Assembly (NCBI RefSeq): GCF_011326755.1
Contig: NZ_JAAOIE010000002.1
Span: 558,001-622,000, forward strand
Direction of reading: 5' to 3'
DNA length: 64,000 bases
Source of the DNA: Cochlodiniinecator piscidefendens
Lineage (GTDB): Bacteria; Pseudomonadota; Alphaproteobacteria; Rhodobacterales; Rhodobacteraceae
In this document: one piece after another, positions 45,603 through 54,006 of the stretch
Position numbering within the stretch: position 1 is the first letter of the stretch
Layout: every line of letters starts with the position of its first letter
The notes under the pieces: model-generated
What the model was told of the DNA's origin: nothing
The model's input: the letters and a program-made list of their open reading frames with translations, nothing else
Databases searched by the model: none
Made by a program: the position numbers and the translations under genes

Positions 45603-46454
45603 TTAGATCGCCCGTTTACGACTTTCCTCAATGTAGATTTCGCGCAAGCGTTGGGTCGTTGCCCCTGGCTTACCGTCGCCAATAGTTGATCCATCAATTT
45701 CAACAATCGGCATTACAAAAGTAGAGGCTGAGGAAATAAAGGCCTCATCCGCCTCTTTCGCTTCTTCAGGGGTAAAGGGACGCTCCTCAAAGACCATCTG
45801 CGCTTCTTCAGCGTATTTCAAAATGGACGCGCGGGTGATCCCGTGCAAAATGTCCGTCGACAAATCGCGGGTGATGATTTTGCCATCTTTAACAATATAG
45901 GCGTTGTTAGACGTACCTTCAGTCACAAAGCCATCTTCAACCAGCCAAGCATCATCGCAGCCTTCGGCTTTCGCCATCATTTTACCCATAGATGGGTATA
46001 ACAACTGCACAGTTTTGATATCCCGGCGTCCCCAACGAATATCTTCTAGGAAAATGACTTTTAGGCCGTTTTCAGACGCGGCAGTATCCAGCAATGGTTT
46101 TGACTGCGTGAACATTACCAAAGTTGGTTTCGCATCCTTAGGGAAAACAAAATCCCGATCCGCAGCACCTCGAGTGATCTGAAGATACACTCCGCCTTGG
46201 TCAACATTGTTACGCGCAACCAATTCGCGGTGGATTTCCAACAGGCCATCAAACGCTTCAGGCTTATCCATACCGAGTTCATTCAAAGACCGTTCAAGGC
46301 GCTTTAGATGGCCGTCGAATTCCAACAGTTTTCCATCCAGCACGCTGGTGACTTCATAAACACCGTCAGCCATCAAAAACCCACGGTCAAAGATGGAAAC
46401 AGTTGCGTCTTCTTCTGGCAGATACTGCCCATTCACATAAACTGTGCGGCTCAT
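45603..46454 (-). CDS. dat: D-amino-acid transaminase
   Basis: Class IV PLP aminotransferase of 283 residues. MSRTVYVNGQYLPEEDATVSIFDRGFLMADGVYEVTSV is the D-alanine aminotransferase opening; the PLP Lys lies in WGRRDIKTVQLLY near 145, and VTEGTSNNAYIVKDGKIIT follows. It moves the amino group of D-amino acids to 2-oxoglutarate to give D-glutamate. The start has GAGGAGAC upstream. It follows dgcA by 10 bases, so the product D-Glu can be handled by DgcN and DgcA, a coherent D-amino-acid catabolic unit. Confidence 0.9.
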   Translation of the reverse strand: MSRTVYVNGQYLPEEDATVSIFDRGFLMADGVYEVTSVLDGKLLEFDGHLKRLERSLNELGMDKPEAFDGLLEIHRELVARNNVDQGGVYLQITRGAADRDFVFPKDAKPTLVMFTQSKPLLDTAASENGLKVIFLEDIRWGRRDIKTVQLLYPSMGKMMAKAEGCDDAWLVEDGFVTEGTSNNAYIVKDGKIITRDLSTDILHGITRASILKYAEEAQMVFEERPFTPEEAKEADEAFISSASTFVMPIVEIDGSTIGDGKPGATTQRLREIYIEESRKRAI

Positions 46455-46464
46455 TGGTGTCTCC

Positions 46465-47430
46465 TCAGCCCCAAAGTGCAGCTTCGGGCGCGTGCACGCC
46501 TTCGGCATCAAATTTCAAAGGTTCATCACGGTCTTCGGCCAACAAAAGCGGCCCGTCAAGGTCTGTCACTGCCGCACCTTGCGCAACAAGCGTCGCCGGC
46601 GCCATAGCGAGTGAGGATCCGACCATACACCCAACCATCACACCATACCCTTGCTCGATCCCTGCCTCACGCAAGGCCAAAGCTTCGGTCAGGCCACCGG
46701 TTTTATCCAGTTTGATGTTGATAACATCATATTTGCCCTTCAGATCAGGAAGGCTGCTGCGATCATGGCAGCTTTCATCCGCGCAAACAGGCAGCGGGCG
46801 TTCAATTTCCGCAAGCATCTGATCTTGGCCCGCAGGCATTGGTTGTTCAACCAATTGCACGCCTAAGCGCACCATATGCGGTGCTAGCTCAGAATAAACC
46901 TCAGCACTCCAGCCTTCATTCGCGTCAACAATGATCTTAGATTTCGGCGCGCCAGCACGCACGGCTTCGAGCCGGGGCATGTCGTCAGGCGTACCAAGTT
47001 TGATCTTTAACAGCGGACGGAAAGCGTTTTCAGCCGCCTGGATTTGCATTTTCTCAGGCGTATCCAGCGATAACGTATAAGCCGTAATTTCAGGCTTGGG
47101 CGCAGGCAATCCAAGTAATTCCCACACGCGTTTACCTGCTGTTTTCGCCTCTAGATCCCACAGCGCACAATCGACAGCATTACGCGCAGCACCTGCAGGG
47201 AGCAAATCATAAAGCGCTTGTCGGGTAATATCCCCAGACAGGGCCTCAATTTCCGCAGTCACACTTTCAAGTGTTTCGTCATAGCGCGCATAGGGAACAC
47301 ATTCCCCCCATCCAACGACACCATTTTTTTCCACTTTAACCGTAAGAACTTTGGCCTCGGTGCGTGATCCACGCGAAATGGTAAAAACCTGCGCGAGCTT
47401 AAAAGTGTCAGGTGAAACAGAAATTTTCAT
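46465..47430 (-). CDS. dgcA: N-acetyl-D-glutamate racemase DgcA (enolase superfamily)
   Basis: Muconate-lactonizing/enolase-fold epimerase of 321 residues. LLKIKLGTPDD supplies the K-x-K base, IIVDANEGW and VCADESCHDRSSLPDL the metal ligands, and INIKLDKTGGLTEAL the second Lys, all in the dipeptide-epimerase pattern. Such proteins are often labelled L-Ala-D/L-Glu epimerase. Next to a DgcN-type gene the better call is DgcA, which racemizes N-acetyl-D-Glu to the L form in the published D-glutamate catabolic pathway. The operon context supports this; the assignment is by context plus family. Confidence 0.85.
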   Translation of the reverse strand: MKISVSPDTFKLAQVFTISRGSRTEAKVLTVKVEKNGVVGWGECVPYARYDETLESVTAEIEALSGDITRQALYDLLPAGAARNAVDCALWDLEAKTAGKRVWELLGLPAPKPEITAYTLSLDTPEKMQIQAAENAFRPLLKIKLGTPDDMPRLEAVRAGAPKSKIIVDANEGWSAEVYSELAPHMVRLGVQLVEQPMPAGQDQMLAEIERPLPVCADESCHDRSSLPDLKGKYDVINIKLDKTGGLTEALALREAGIEQGYGVMVGCMVGSSLAMAPATLVAQGAAVTDLDGPLLLAEDRDEPLKFDAEGVHAPEAALWG

Positions 47431-47485
47431 GATGCGCCTATAGCTAGATTGGGAAACAAACCCATTTGGGCCTGTTTGAACGCAA

Positions 47486-47512
47486 TTCGGGCGCGGATCA
47501 ACCGCGCCCGAA
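47486..47512. other. Perfect hairpin between dgcN and dgcA
   Basis: TTCGGGCGCGG / CCGCGCCCGAA is an 11-base perfect stem with a five-base loop, 6 bases after the dgcN stop and 56 before dgcA. It has no T tract. It may stabilise the dgcN part of the message or partly attenuate dgcA and dat. Confidence 0.6.
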
Positions 47513-47518
47513 CATTAA

Positions 47519-48520
47519 TTAAACTGCGTCAAGCGCATCAACAAGGCGACCTGCGCCGTGGCGGAATGGATCAACGGCTGGCAGACCCATTTCTTCTTCG
47601 ACTTTCGCCAAGTACGCCACAGCTTCGTCTTCGGACAAGTGCTGTGTGTTCACAGAGATGCCGACAACTTGGCAGGCAGGGTTTGCAACACGTGCGATTG
47701 GCAATGCTGTGTCGCGTAATTGCTGCAATGTTGGCAGGTCATACTCAGGCAAACCACGCATATGGCTACGTGTTGGTTCATGACAAAGGATCAATGCGTC
47801 TGGTTGGCCACCGTGGATCAACGCCATTGTCACACCAGAATAGGACACGTGGAACAAAGAGCCCTGCCCCTCGATATGATCCCAGTGATCGTCATCGTTG
47901 TCAGGTGTCAAATATTCAACGGATCCCGCCATAAAGTCAGCAATGACTGCATCCAACGGCACACCATGACCGGTGATCAAGATACCAGTTTGGCCCGTCG
48001 CACGGAACGTTGATTTCTGGCCACGTTTTTGCATCTCTGCATCCACAGACAATGCTGTGTACATTTTACCGACGGAACAATCTGTCCCAACCGCAAGACA
48101 ACGCTTACCAGAGCGTTTTTTGCCATTCGCAATCGGATAGCCAACTGTTGGAACGCGCACGTCATGCAAGGTGCCGCCATGTGTTTGGGCCGCTGCAATC
48201 AGATCGCCTTCGTCGCGCAAAAGATTGTGCAAGCCAGACGCCAGATCGTAACCCATTTCGAGAGCTTCGATCAGAACCGCTTTCCAAGCGTCGGAAATGA
48301 CGCCACCACGATTGGCCACACCAATCACCAGTGTTTTTGCACCAGCTTCTTTGGCCTCAGCCAATGTCATATCCGTCAAACCAAGGTCTGCACCGCAGCC
48401 TTCAAGACGAATTTGCCCCAAAGCGTTGTCAGGACGCCAATCTTTAATGCCAATGGCAACTTTCGCGGCCAGTTGATCCGGCGCATCGCCGAGGAACAAG
48501 AGGTATGGTGTTTCGATCAT
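47519..48520 (-). CDS. dgcN: D-glutamate N-acetyltransferase DgcN (DUF1611)
   Basis: A 333-residue protein of the former DUF1611 family, shown in marine bacteria to acetylate D-glutamate. A P-loop-like segment CLAVGTDCSVGKMYTALSVD lies near 145, with the N-terminal Rossmann-like part (YLLFLGDAPDQLAAKVAIGI...TLVIGVANRGG) before it and ALILCHEPTRSHMRGLPEYDLPTLQQL after it. It is the first gene of dgcN-dgcA-dat. The upstream region is 335 bases, shared with malyl-CoA lyase. Confidence 0.87.
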   Translation of the reverse strand: MIETPYLLFLGDAPDQLAAKVAIGIKDWRPDNALGQIRLEGCGADLGLTDMTLAEAKEAGAKTLVIGVANRGGVISDAWKAVLIEALEMGYDLASGLHNLLRDEGDLIAAAQTHGGTLHDVRVPTVGYPIANGKKRSGKRCLAVGTDCSVGKMYTALSVDAEMQKRGQKSTFRATGQTGILITGHGVPLDAVIADFMAGSVEYLTPDNDDDHWDHIEGQGSLFHVSYSGVTMALIHGGQPDALILCHEPTRSHMRGLPEYDLPTLQQLRDTALPIARVANPACQVVGISVNTQHLSEDEAVAYLAKVEEEMGLPAVDPFRHGAGRLVDALDAV

Positions 48521-48855
48521 GACGGTATCCCCAGAAAAATTTGAATGCCAGTATCCAACAAATCAACACGAAGTTTTTTGCAAGATTTCGCGCTGATAGC
48601 GAATTATTTGCAACGGAACAATCCAAATTTGCGCAATTTTCCGTAGATTATTCCATCAATCGAAACAAACACGCACGTTTCCACGTAACGATACTCGAAT
48701 CTTTCGTCGCCCATTACCTAAAGTAGAATTCGACTTATGCGAAATTCCGCAGCGCAGAATATTCTGCTGCAACCGCAAAAGTTCTTGCAAGCCGAAGAGC
48801 AACAACATATCCAATCAGCAGCAAAAAACGAAACTTAATTACAAAGGCCCGCAAC
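48521..48855. promoter_or_regulatory. Divergent control region between dgcN and malyl-CoA lyase
   Basis: A 335-base gap with no credible gene. It holds TTTTGCAA at 48576-48583, TTTGCAA at 48607-48613, palindromic TTGCGCAA at 48629-48636, CTTGCAAG at about 48784-48791, and a 14-base perfect palindrome GCAGAATATTCTGC at 48754-48767. These look like operator material for one or more regulators of the two divergent units. Specific binding proteins are not assigned. Confidence 0.5.
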
Positions 48856-49812
48856 ATGAGCTTCCGCCTTCAGCCTACCGCACCTGCACGCCCGAACCGT
48901 TGCCAATTGTTTGGCCCAGGATCCCGCCCTGCAATTTTCGAAAAAATGGCATCCAGCGCAGCAGACGTTATCAATCTCGACCTCGAAGATTCCGTTGCGC
49001 CCACTGACAAAGATAGCGCCCGCGCCAATGTCATTGAGGCAATCAATACCGTAGATTGGGGCAATAAATACATGTCCGTTCGCATAAACGGGCTGGATAC
49101 ACCTTTTTGGTATCGCGACGTTGTTGCTCTGCTAGAGCAATGCGGTGAACGACTCGATCAAATCATGATCCCCAAAGTTGGCTGTGCTGCTGATGTCTAT
49201 GCGGTTGATGCACTCGTCACTGCAATTGAGGCCGCTACGGGTCGTAAAACACCAATCTCGTTTGAGGTTATTATCGAATCCGCTGCTGGCATTGCGCATG
49301 TTGAAGAAATAGCCGCTTCATCCCCGCGCCTTCAAGCCATGTCTCTTGGTGCAGCCGATTTTGCAGCCTCAATGGGCATGCAGACAACTGGCATTGGTGG
49401 CACTCAGGAAAATTACTACATGATCCAAGACGGCCAAAAACATTGGTCAGATCCATGGCATTGGGCACACGCAGCTATTGTTGCGGCCTGCCGCACCCAC
49501 GGTGTTTTGCCAGTTGATGGTCCGTTTGGCGATTTCTCAGATGATGAAGGCTTTCGCGCACAAGCGCGCCGCTCAGCTACGCTTGGCATGGTCGGAAAAT
49601 GGGCGATCCATCCAAAACAAATCGCAATCGCAAACGAAGTGTTCACCCCCTCCGAAGCCCAAGTCACAGAGGCGCGTGAAATTCTGGCAGCCATGGAACA
49701 AGCCAAAGCAAACGGCGAAGGCGCAACCGTTTACAAGGGCCGCCTTGTTGACATTGCATCTATCAAACAGGCCGAAGTCATCGTGCGTCAATCTGAGATG
49801 ATTAACGGATAA
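48856..49812 (+). CDS. mcl1: L-malyl-CoA / beta-methylmalyl-CoA lyase
   Basis: CitE-family lyase of 318 residues that reversibly splits malyl-CoA to acetyl-CoA and glyoxylate and methylmalyl-CoA to propionyl-CoA and glyoxylate (ethylmalonyl-CoA cycle and related routes). MSFRLQPTAPARPNRCQLFGPGSRPAIFEKMASSAADVINLDLEDSVAPTDK is the family start; FEVIIESAAGIAHVEEIA, LGAADFAASMGMQTTGIGG and KWAIHPKQIAIANEVFTPS are conserved. AAAGG lies before the ATG. TTGCAA-type words upstream may be regulator sites. A racemase-like gene follows. Confidence 0.95.
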   Translation: MSFRLQPTAPARPNRCQLFGPGSRPAIFEKMASSAADVINLDLEDSVAPTDKDSARANVIEAINTVDWGNKYMSVRINGLDTPFWYRDVVALLEQCGERLDQIMIPKVGCAADVYAVDALVTAIEAATGRKTPISFEVIIESAAGIAHVEEIAASSPRLQAMSLGAADFAASMGMQTTGIGGTQENYYMIQDGQKHWSDPWHWAHAAIVAACRTHGVLPVDGPFGDFSDDEGFRAQARRSATLGMVGKWAIHPKQIAIANEVFTPSEAQVTEAREILAAMEQAKANGEGATVYKGRLVDIASIKQAEVIVRQSEMING

Positions 49813-49911
49813 GACTTGCAAAATTGAAAAAACAGCGCGATGCACGGGGCTCTTGCCCTGTGCATCCGATTGTGGGTCGGGGCCAACCTGCCCAACGAAA
49901 GAAACACTTTG

Positions 49912-50529
49912 ATGACCCGCGCCTTGACCTTGCTGCACACCTCTCCGGTTCACAGCGAAACATTTGTCACATTGAATGCCGCGCTGGGAACAAATCTGTC
50001 CCTAACGCAACATGTTCACTCAGACTGGCTGTCGCGTGCTATCAGCGACGGCATCACGGATGATCTAGCCACTGAAATGAAAATACTCATAGAAGCATCT
50101 GACGCCCCTGTTTTGTGCACCTGCACTACGTTAGGGCCACTCGCAGAGACATTAGGTGCAATCCGCATTGATCGCCCAATGATGGAAAAAGCCGCTGCAT
50201 TAGGCGGCAAAATCTTGATGGTTTACGCACTCGACAGCACCCGCGCACCAAGTACATTGTTGCTTGAGGCTTGCATTACAGCAGCCGAAACAGACGCTGA
50301 AATTATATCCAAACCCCTTACGGAATTTTGGCCACTCTTCGAGGCGGGTGAAACTGAAGCATTCACAGCATGTGTTGCAGGGGCTATTCGTGCCTATTTG
50401 GCAGACCATCCTGATACAAACTGCGTTGTCATTGCCCAAGCGTCCATGGCTGGGGCAGCACCACTCTTAGCAGATTGCACGGCGGCGATTTTAACATCTC
50501 CAGAAACAGCGCTTCGTCAATTCATCTAA
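49912..50529 (+). CDS. Asp/Glu/hydantoin racemase-like protein
   Basis: A 205-residue protein of the aspartate/glutamate racemase superfamily look. VLCTCTTLGPLAETLGAIRIDRPMMEKAAALGGKILMVY has the first active-site Cys context (CTC near 67) and the next strands; VVIAQASMAGAAPLL is at the place of the second active-site Cys but shows Ala, so two-base racemization is unlikely. Related lyase or decarboxylase chemistry is possible. The start at MTRALTLLHTSPVH was chosen because the longer frame begins with an unrelated stretch. It lies 99 bases after mcl1 in the same direction. Confidence 0.72.
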   Translation: MTRALTLLHTSPVHSETFVTLNAALGTNLSLTQHVHSDWLSRAISDGITDDLATEMKILIEASDAPVLCTCTTLGPLAETLGAIRIDRPMMEKAAALGGKILMVYALDSTRAPSTLLLEACITAAETDAEIISKPLTEFWPLFEAGETEAFTACVAGAIRAYLADHPDTNCVVIAQASMAGAAPLLADCTAAILTSPETALRQFI

Positions 50530-50622
50530 ACGCTACATATGCGCCAAGCGACATCCGAAGGACTCTCCCAAAGGGAAAGCCCTGAGATACTAAGCACGCC
50601 AACGGCGTTCTATTTGACTCTT

Positions 50623-51456
50623 TTACACCAACGGAACGCAGATTTGTGTCAGCAGTTCTTCTGGTGCCGTATCCGCAGGAGAGTTCAAATAGACCTCATA
50701 GCTTGGGCTATGCGCTAATTCATGCGCAGCCTTTGGCACCCATTCACCAAACATGTAATCATAAGCTGACCTTAATCCAGCATATGGCCCCTTAAACAAA
50801 AGAACAGCATGTTTGCCTGCGGGCAATTGAACCTCTTCCAATCCTTCCGGCATTGCCGCTGCTGCTGAGATTTGCAATCCGGCGTGGGATCTCAAATCTG
50901 CTTCAGCGACAGCATTGGGATCGTCATAGTAAACCCCAACCATACCTTCGACTTGTGGCCATAGCCCACGTAGCCCTGCGATCGCGGAAATTTTTTCAAA
51001 AGCGCCACCTATCTCTATGTAGGGACCTTTGTGTGGCGTCGCAGCCAACCGACGTGCTTCGACCTGTTCAACATTTACTTCAAACATCTTTTCTCTCTCC
51101 AATGGGGTAAGTTTTGGCGGTGCACCAATCACACCACGCTTTCGGAACACCCCCGGAGACACCCCAAACCCGTCACGAAAAGCACGCGTAAAGCTTTGCA
51201 CATTTGGATACCCCACTTTTTTAGCAATTTCGCCAATGGACCAATCTTTTTGCACCAGCCAACAGGCCGCCCGGTGAAGGCGCACCCGGCGCACCGCTTG
51301 TGCGCAAGTTTCGCCGGTCATCCCGTGAAACACACGATGCCAATGGAACCGCGACATCGCCGCCACGTCAGCCAATTGATCCAGCGATAAATCGCCCGCT
51401 GGATTATCGTGTATATACTCAAGCACCCGTAAAATGCGTTTTTCGTATAAGGTCAT
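50623..51456 (-). CDS. AraC-family regulator with GyrI-like effector domain
   Basis: A 277-residue transcription factor. N-terminal AraC HTH pair: RILRVLEYIHDNPAGDLSLDQLADVAAMSRFHWHRVFHGMTGETCAQAVRRVRLHRAACWLV and IGEIAKKVGYPNVQSFTRAFRDGFGVSPGVFR. From about 125 a GyrI/SOUL-like small-molecule binding domain (VEQVEARRLAATPHKGPYIEIGGAFEKI ... VYLNSPADTAPEELLTQICVPL). This Rob/TipA-like order often senses antibiotics or lipophilic compounds. Target unknown. It is divergent from accA. Confidence 0.9.
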   Translation of the reverse strand: MTLYEKRILRVLEYIHDNPAGDLSLDQLADVAAMSRFHWHRVFHGMTGETCAQAVRRVRLHRAACWLVQKDWSIGEIAKKVGYPNVQSFTRAFRDGFGVSPGVFRKRGVIGAPPKLTPLEREKMFEVNVEQVEARRLAATPHKGPYIEIGGAFEKISAIAGLRGLWPQVEGMVGVYYDDPNAVAEADLRSHAGLQISAAAAMPEGLEEVQLPAGKHAVLLFKGPYAGLRSAYDYMFGEWVPKAAHELAHSPSYEVYLNSPADTAPEELLTQICVPLV

Positions 51457-51617
51457 GTGGTTGTCTCTTTGGTTTGTTCCCAATTGATAGATGGCACACT
51501 CAGAATTCACAAATCTTGCCGACTTGGAGTTTACGAGAAACTTTTCCCCTCAGTCGATGAGTTGCAATTTGGCAAGAGCTCCTCCATATATCGCAGATAT
51601 CTTTGACGGGGCGATCC

Positions 51618-52580
51618 ATGAACCACTATCTCGAATTTGAAAAACCTCTTGCGGAAATCGAAGGCAAAGCAGAAGAACTGCGTGCGCTCGCAAGGTCCAA
51701 TGAAGAGATGGATGTCGAAGAAGAGGCCGCCGCACTCGATAAGAAAGCTGCGGATTTATTGGTTGATTTGTACAAGGACCTCACGCCTTGGCGCAAATGT
51801 CAGGTTGCCCGCCATCCTGACCGTCCACACTGCAAAGACTATATCGAAGCTTTATTCACGGAATACACTCCCCTCGCCGGTGATCGCAATTTTGCGGATG
51901 ACCATGCTGTTATGGGTGGGTTGGCACGCCTTGGCGATGTGCCGGTCATGGTCATCGGCCATGAAAAAGGCAACGACACGAAATCCCGCATTTCCCGTAA
52001 CTTCGGCATGGCCCGCCCTGAGGGTTACCGCAAAGCTATCAGACTGATGGAAATGGCCGATAAATTTGGCCTGCCCATTATCACTTTGGTAGACACACCC
52101 GGCGCGTATCCGGGTCGCGGTGCAGAAGAGCGTGGTCAATCAGAGGCCATCGCGCGCTCAACTGAAAAATGCCTTCAGGTTAAAGTCCCACTTATTTCCG
52201 TCATTATCGGCGAAGGTGGATCAGGCGGTGCCGTTGCTTTTGCCACCGGCAATCGCATCCTCATGCTTGAACATTCTGTTTATTCGGTCATTTCACCAGA
52301 GGGTTGCGCGTCTATCCTATGGAAAGATGCCGAAAAAATGCGCGAAGCCGCCGAAGCGCTTCGCCTTACCGCCCAAGATTTGCGCAAACTTGGTGTGGCT
52401 GATGGGATCATCTCTGAACCAGTTGGTGGTGCGCAGCGTGACCGTCATGCCGTGATCGAAGCGGTTGGTGACGCCCTTAGGGCTGCAGTATCTGAGCTCA
52501 AAGACTTAGACAAATCAGATCTCGTCAAAGATCGTCGTCAAAAATATCTTGATTTGGGTTCTAAAGGCCTCGCGGCTTAG
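51618..52580 (+). CDS. accA: Acetyl-CoA carboxylase carboxyltransferase subunit alpha
   Basis: Carboxyltransferase alpha subunit of the first fatty acid synthesis step, 320 residues. [24 protein letters not shown] is the family start, [31 protein letters not shown] follows, and the active-site region [23 protein letters not shown] ... [42 protein letters not shown] is complete. The start at 51618 follows GGGGCG. A strong terminator lies just after it. Confidence 0.98.
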   Translation: MNHYLEFEKPLAEIEGKAEELRALARSNEEMDVEEEAAALDKKAADLLVDLYKDLTPWRKCQVARHPDRPHCKDYIEALFTEYTPLAGDRNFADDHAVMGGLARLGDVPVMVIGHEKGNDTKSRISRNFGMARPEGYRKAIRLMEMADKFGLPIITLVDTPGAYPGRGAEERGQSEAIARSTEKCLQVKVPLISVIIGEGGSGGAVAFATGNRILMLEHSVYSVISPEGCASILWKDAEKMREAAEALRLTAQDLRKLGVADGIISEPVGGAQRDRHAVIEAVGDALRAAVSELKDLDKSDLVKDRRQKYLDLGSKGLAA

Positions 52581-52589
52581 TTTTAAAAT

Positions 52590-52632
52590 ACGACGGATAC
52601 TGACTGTAAAAAGCAGCATCCGTCGTTCTTTT
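52590..52632 (+). terminator. Terminator of accA
   Basis: ACGACGGAT / ATCCGTCGT, a perfect 9-base stem around a 19-base loop, is followed by TCTTTTC. It lies 10 bases after accA and before the convergent flavoprotein gene. Confidence 0.8.
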
Positions 52633-52643
52633 CTCTCGTCAAA

Positions 52644-53249
52644 TCACCACATCGTCTTTGCAGCGCGTCCAGCCCATTCTGAATCGTAGGCCGCGCCATC
52701 AATCGCCCCTGATGTCATTTCCTTAAGCATATCCCCGACTGTCGGCAAACCATCGCTTTGGTCACCTGACGTCCAAGTTTTGGCCCGCAACAATGCACGG
52801 GCGCATTGCGAATACACCTCAGAAATAGTGATCACCATGACGGTCACGGGATGTTTCCCTGCCTGTTCAAATTGCGAACAAACCTCACTATCCGCTGTTA
52901 ATACAGCCGTGCCATTCACCCGAATAACGGTGTTAGAACCAGGCACAAAAAACATCAATGAAACGCGGCCATCTGATACAATATTCCGCAGAGTATCCAG
53001 GCGCTGATTTCCGCGCCAATCCGGCATCAGTAGCGTTTTTTCGTCTAACTCCTGAACCACGGGGCCGTTATCTCCGCGTGGCGATCCATCAGTTCCCTCA
53101 ACTCCAACGGTTGAAACAACACAAAACCTGCTCTGCGCGATCCAAGCCCGATAGGTTGGTGTCAAATGATGCGCAACTTTGACCAAAGACGCTTCGCCCG
53201 GTGTTCCGTACAGCGCCTCAAGATCTTCAATACTTTGGATTGGTGTCAT
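52644..53249 (-). CDS. FMN-dependent PPOX-type flavoprotein (MSMEG_1061-like)
   Basis: A 201-residue protein of the pyridoxamine-phosphate-oxidase-like split-barrel group. IQSIEDLEALYGTPGEASLVKVAHHLTPTYRAWIAQSRFCVVSTVGVEGTDGSPRGD and LMPDWRGNQRLDTLRNIVSDGRVSLMFFVPGSNTVIRVNG are strongly typical. FMN binding is expected; the substrate is unknown. AAGGAG precedes the ATG. It is the third gene downstream of ftsX and plsC on the same strand, 19 bases after plsC ends. Confidence 0.88.
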   Translation of the reverse strand: MTPIQSIEDLEALYGTPGEASLVKVAHHLTPTYRAWIAQSRFCVVSTVGVEGTDGSPRGDNGPVVQELDEKTLLMPDWRGNQRLDTLRNIVSDGRVSLMFFVPGSNTVIRVNGTAVLTADSEVCSQFEQAGKHPVTVMVITISEVYSQCARALLRAKTWTSGDQSDGLPTVGDMLKEMTSGAIDGAAYDSEWAGRAAKTMW

Positions 53250-53268
53250 GGGGCGCTCCTTTTTTGCG

Positions 53269-54006
53269 CTATTGTTTAGGCAGGGTAAAACCCGCCTCTT
53301 CCATAAGGGTATCGGATGCCGTTTCGATCACATCCTCCAACTCCTTGGTGATTTCGTCCGCGCTCTTCCCTGCGGGGATACGTGGCAGGAATTCTACCAC
53401 AGCCACACCGGGATAGCGCATAATGCCGTGGCGCTTCCAGAACACACCTACGTTGGTCGCTACTGGAACAACATCCTGCTTTGTTGCGGCATACAGCACG
53501 CCTGCACCAACTTTGTAAGGCTTTTTCACACCGGCTGCGACACGCGTACCTTGGGGGTAAATCACCAATTGGCTTGGGGTGCCTGCCCCCTTTTTCACCG
53601 CGCGGATCATATCTTTAATCGCTTGGCCCCGTTTTCCTCGATCCACGGGGATCGTGTCGGTGAATTTCGCATAAGTCCCAATCACTGGTGCCCACTTAAG
53701 TTCTTTTTTCATGATAAACCGCAATCGAGGCACCGCAGCGGCAATCAACAAAATATCAAAAAAGCTCTGGTGTTTAGCCGCAACGAGAACACCATCTTGG
53801 GGCACCTCCCCGCGAATTTCGCTTTTCAGACCAACCATCCAAGACGCCGACCAACGCACATAGTTACAGTAGAACCGAATGATCCCGTAAACCCAACGCC
53901 GATTGATCCAAACCAATGGAATACCACCAAACCCCACAATCGCGAGCATGACATACATCTGCACAATAAAAATAAGGCTTCGCACCCATTGAACAGCTTT
54001 CCACAT
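53269..54006 (-). CDS. plsC: 1-acyl-sn-glycerol-3-phosphate acyltransferase
   Basis: Makes phosphatidic acid from lysophosphatidic acid at the inner membrane, 245 residues. An N-terminal membrane segment (about 8-30) precedes the catalytic HX4D (KHQSFFD near 80) and the glycerophosphate-binding YPQGTR near 155; TDTIPVDRGKRG lies between them. The start at 54006 overlaps the ftsX stop by one base (TGATG); the upstream part of the longer frame runs through ftsX. Confidence 0.94.
   Translation of the reverse strand: MWKAVQWVRSLIFIVQMYVMLAIVGFGGIPLVWINRRWVYGIIRFYCNYVRWSASWMVGLKSEIRGEVPQDGVLVAAKHQSFFDILLIAAAVPRLRFIMKKELKWAPVIGTYAKFTDTIPVDRGKRGQAIKDMIRAVKKGAGTPSQLVIYPQGTRVAAGVKKPYKVGAGVLYAATKQDVVPVATNVGVFWKRHGIMRYPGVAVVEFLPRIPAGKSADEITKELEDVIETASDTLMEEAGFTLPKQ

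Noticed and set aside
48541-48726. 61-codon frame in the dgcN-mcl1 gap
   Set aside because: No ribosome site, no hydrophobic or domain pattern; operator-like repeats cover the area.
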